Shown here in pieces: positions 4,878-5,767 of a stretch of 5,767 bases of DNA (position 1 is its first letter; every line of letters begins with the position of its first letter). The notes beneath the pieces were generated by a model. That model did no database searches, had not been told where the DNA came from, and saw only the letters and a program-made list of their open reading frames with translations. Position numbers and translations under genes: made by a program. Source of the DNA: Candidatus Tayloriibacteriota bacterium (GTDB lineage: Bacteria; Patescibacteriota; Minisyncoccia; Phycocordibacterales; PALSA-1337); the NCBI GenBank assembly GCA_026395095.1, contig JAPLZI010000063.1, forward strand, positions 1-5,767, in the 5' to 3' direction.

Positions 4878-5767
4878 ATGAAAAAATCAACTTGGATTGT
4901 TGTAGCTGTGGTTGTTGTTGCGATTATTTTATTGGTTATTAGGAATTCAGGAAATGGCCAGGCCCAAACCATAAAGATTGGTGTTGTTGCCCCTCTTACT
5001 GGGGGAGCATCTGGATATGGCGTGTCACTTATAAAAGGTATTGAATTGGCGAAACAGGATTTTGCTGTTAATTTTCCAAAGGCTAACAATAAATACGAAG
5101 TCATTTTTGAGGACGACGGAACAAATCCTGCTCAATCAGCCAGTGCCGCGCAAAAACTTGTAAATATCGATAAGGTTAGTGCGATTATCACAACCACTTC
5201 AGGTACAGGTAATGCAGTAAAGCCGATTGTGACAGCCGCTGGCATACCTCATATTTGTATCTGTGTTGACACTCGGCTTACAGAAGGGAATAAGACTAAC
5301 TTTATCTACCTGGCTCTTCCTGAAATAGAATCTCGAGCGTGGGTTGATGAAGCAGTTTCCCGTGGACTTAAGAAAGTTGCGATCATTGCCCAAAATCATC
5401 CTGGCTTTAATCTCATAATTGATGATCCAACCACCAAAGACTTCAAGACTGTAATAGCCAAGGCTCGTGTTACAAACCCCGATGTATATTTGGCTTTTGC
5501 CTTTCCACCCTCCTTGGATATTCTTGGGACGACCCTCAAATCACAGGGTATCAAAAATGTTTCCGGTTTGGGCACTCTGGCGATTTCAGCAGATTCCGGT
5601 ATTTTTGAGGGGGATTGGTTTACTGATGTCAAACTTTCTGACCTTTCCTATAAAGATCGTTTCGAAAAGGTATTTCCAGATATTAGATTCAATGCCAGGA
5701 CGGCTCCAGAAGGATACGATGCGATGAACATTCTTGTCAGTGCTCATGAGAGCAAAAAAGATGCTTC
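4878..5767 (+). CDS. ABC transporter substrate-binding protein, branched-chain amino acid/amide type (Peripla_BP_6-like), 3'-partial
   Basis: Proteins of this type (LivJ/LivK-like, type I periplasmic-binding fold) capture small ligands outside the membrane and hand them to an ABC permease. The 296 visible residues begin with a basic n-region and a hydrophobic segment (WIVVAVVVVAIILLVI, 6-21). There is no lipobox cysteine, so the segment is either a membrane anchor or a signal peptide cut near GQA-Q (~29). The first lobe has IKIGVVAPLTGGASGYG (32-48), EDDGTNPAQSASAAQKLV (78-95) and TSGTGNAVKPIVTAAGIPHI (107-126). The second lobe has KKVAIIAQN (165-173), KDFKTVIAKARVTNPDVYLA (187-206) and APEGYDAMNIL (276-286). 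Only ~18 residues separate AQN from the DF motif, where relatives have ~37, so a helix seems missing. AGAGG lies just 1 nt before the ATG, too close for a Shine-Dalgarno. No permease or ATPase is visible, and the ligand cannot be predicted. The frame is open to the window end. Confidence 0.88.
   Translation, partial: MKKSTWIVVAVVVVAIILLVIRNSGNGQAQTIKIGVVAPLTGGASGYGVSLIKGIELAKQDFAVNFPKANNKYEVIFEDDGTNPAQSASAAQKLVNIDKVSAIITTTSGTGNAVKPIVTAAGIPHICICVDTRLTEGNKTNFIYLALPEIESRAWVDEAVSRGLKKVAIIAQNHPGFNLIIDDPTTKDFKTVIAKARVTNPDVYLAFAFPPSLDILGTTLKSQGIKNVSGLGTLAISADSGIFEGDWFTDVKLSDLSYKDRFEKVFPDIRFNARTAPEGYDAMNILVSAHESKKDA

Noticed and set aside
5396..5727. ORFs in other frames and strand over the substrate-binding gene
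   Set aside because: The +1 frame from 4878 is open to the window end with clear family motifs, so the others are shadows.
1..5767. CRISPR array, tRNA, rRNA or riboswitch
   Set aside because: No regularly spaced repeats, cloverleaf or known RNA core was seen in either intergenic segment.

Overview
The window looks like a piece of a Candidate Phyla Radiation (Patescibacteria) genome, most likely from the Parcubacteria side. The evidence is gene content and protein style. uS5 carries a long Gly/Arg-rich N-terminal extension. uL15 follows uS5 after 1 nt, with no rpmD (uL30) between them. The L6, L18, L15 and SecY sequences also have the character of that group. This assignment is made from memory of the families and was not tested by a tree. 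All stops used by the complete genes are TAA, TAG or TGA, and nothing points to a recoded UGA.

Layout. Bases 1-3499 (+) are the distal part of the spc ribosomal-protein operon: rplF (5'-truncated by the window edge), rplR, rpsE, rplO and secY. The genes are tightly packed, with gaps of 28, 4, 1 and 12 nt, and none has a convincing Shine-Dalgarno at normal spacing. They supply three large-subunit proteins (uL6, uL18, uL15), one small-subunit protein (uS5) and the Sec translocon channel. Bases 3500-3750 have no recognised gene. They contain a 15-bp tandem repeat across the secY stop, a G9 tract, a perfect TATAAT box and the 5' part of a small ORF.

Bases 3751-4786 are an apparently intact IS30-family insertion sequence. 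It has a 330-aa DDE transposase on the minus strand and 23-bp terminal inverted repeats matching at 20 of 23 positions. Bases 4878-5767 (+) are the 5' part of a gene for a periplasmic-type (type I fold) branched-chain amino acid/amide ABC transporter substrate-binding protein. It runs off the window and seems to lack about 19 residues that normally form a helix of the second lobe.

Most interesting points. (1) The substrate-binding gene has a strong -35 (TTGACA) and a -10-like TTTAAT separated by a spacer containing G9, with the -10 ending 6 nt before the ATG. This suggests a leaderless and possibly length-variable (phase-variable) promoter. (2) The IS may have split a roughly 70-codon ORF. 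Removing the element with a 2-bp CA duplication restores one frame running from ATG 3627 to a TGA that overlaps the next gene's start as ATGA. (3) The usual secY-adk-map-infA continuation is absent here. (4) The uS5 extension is about 105 residues long. Points 1 and 2 partly compete and both need outside data.
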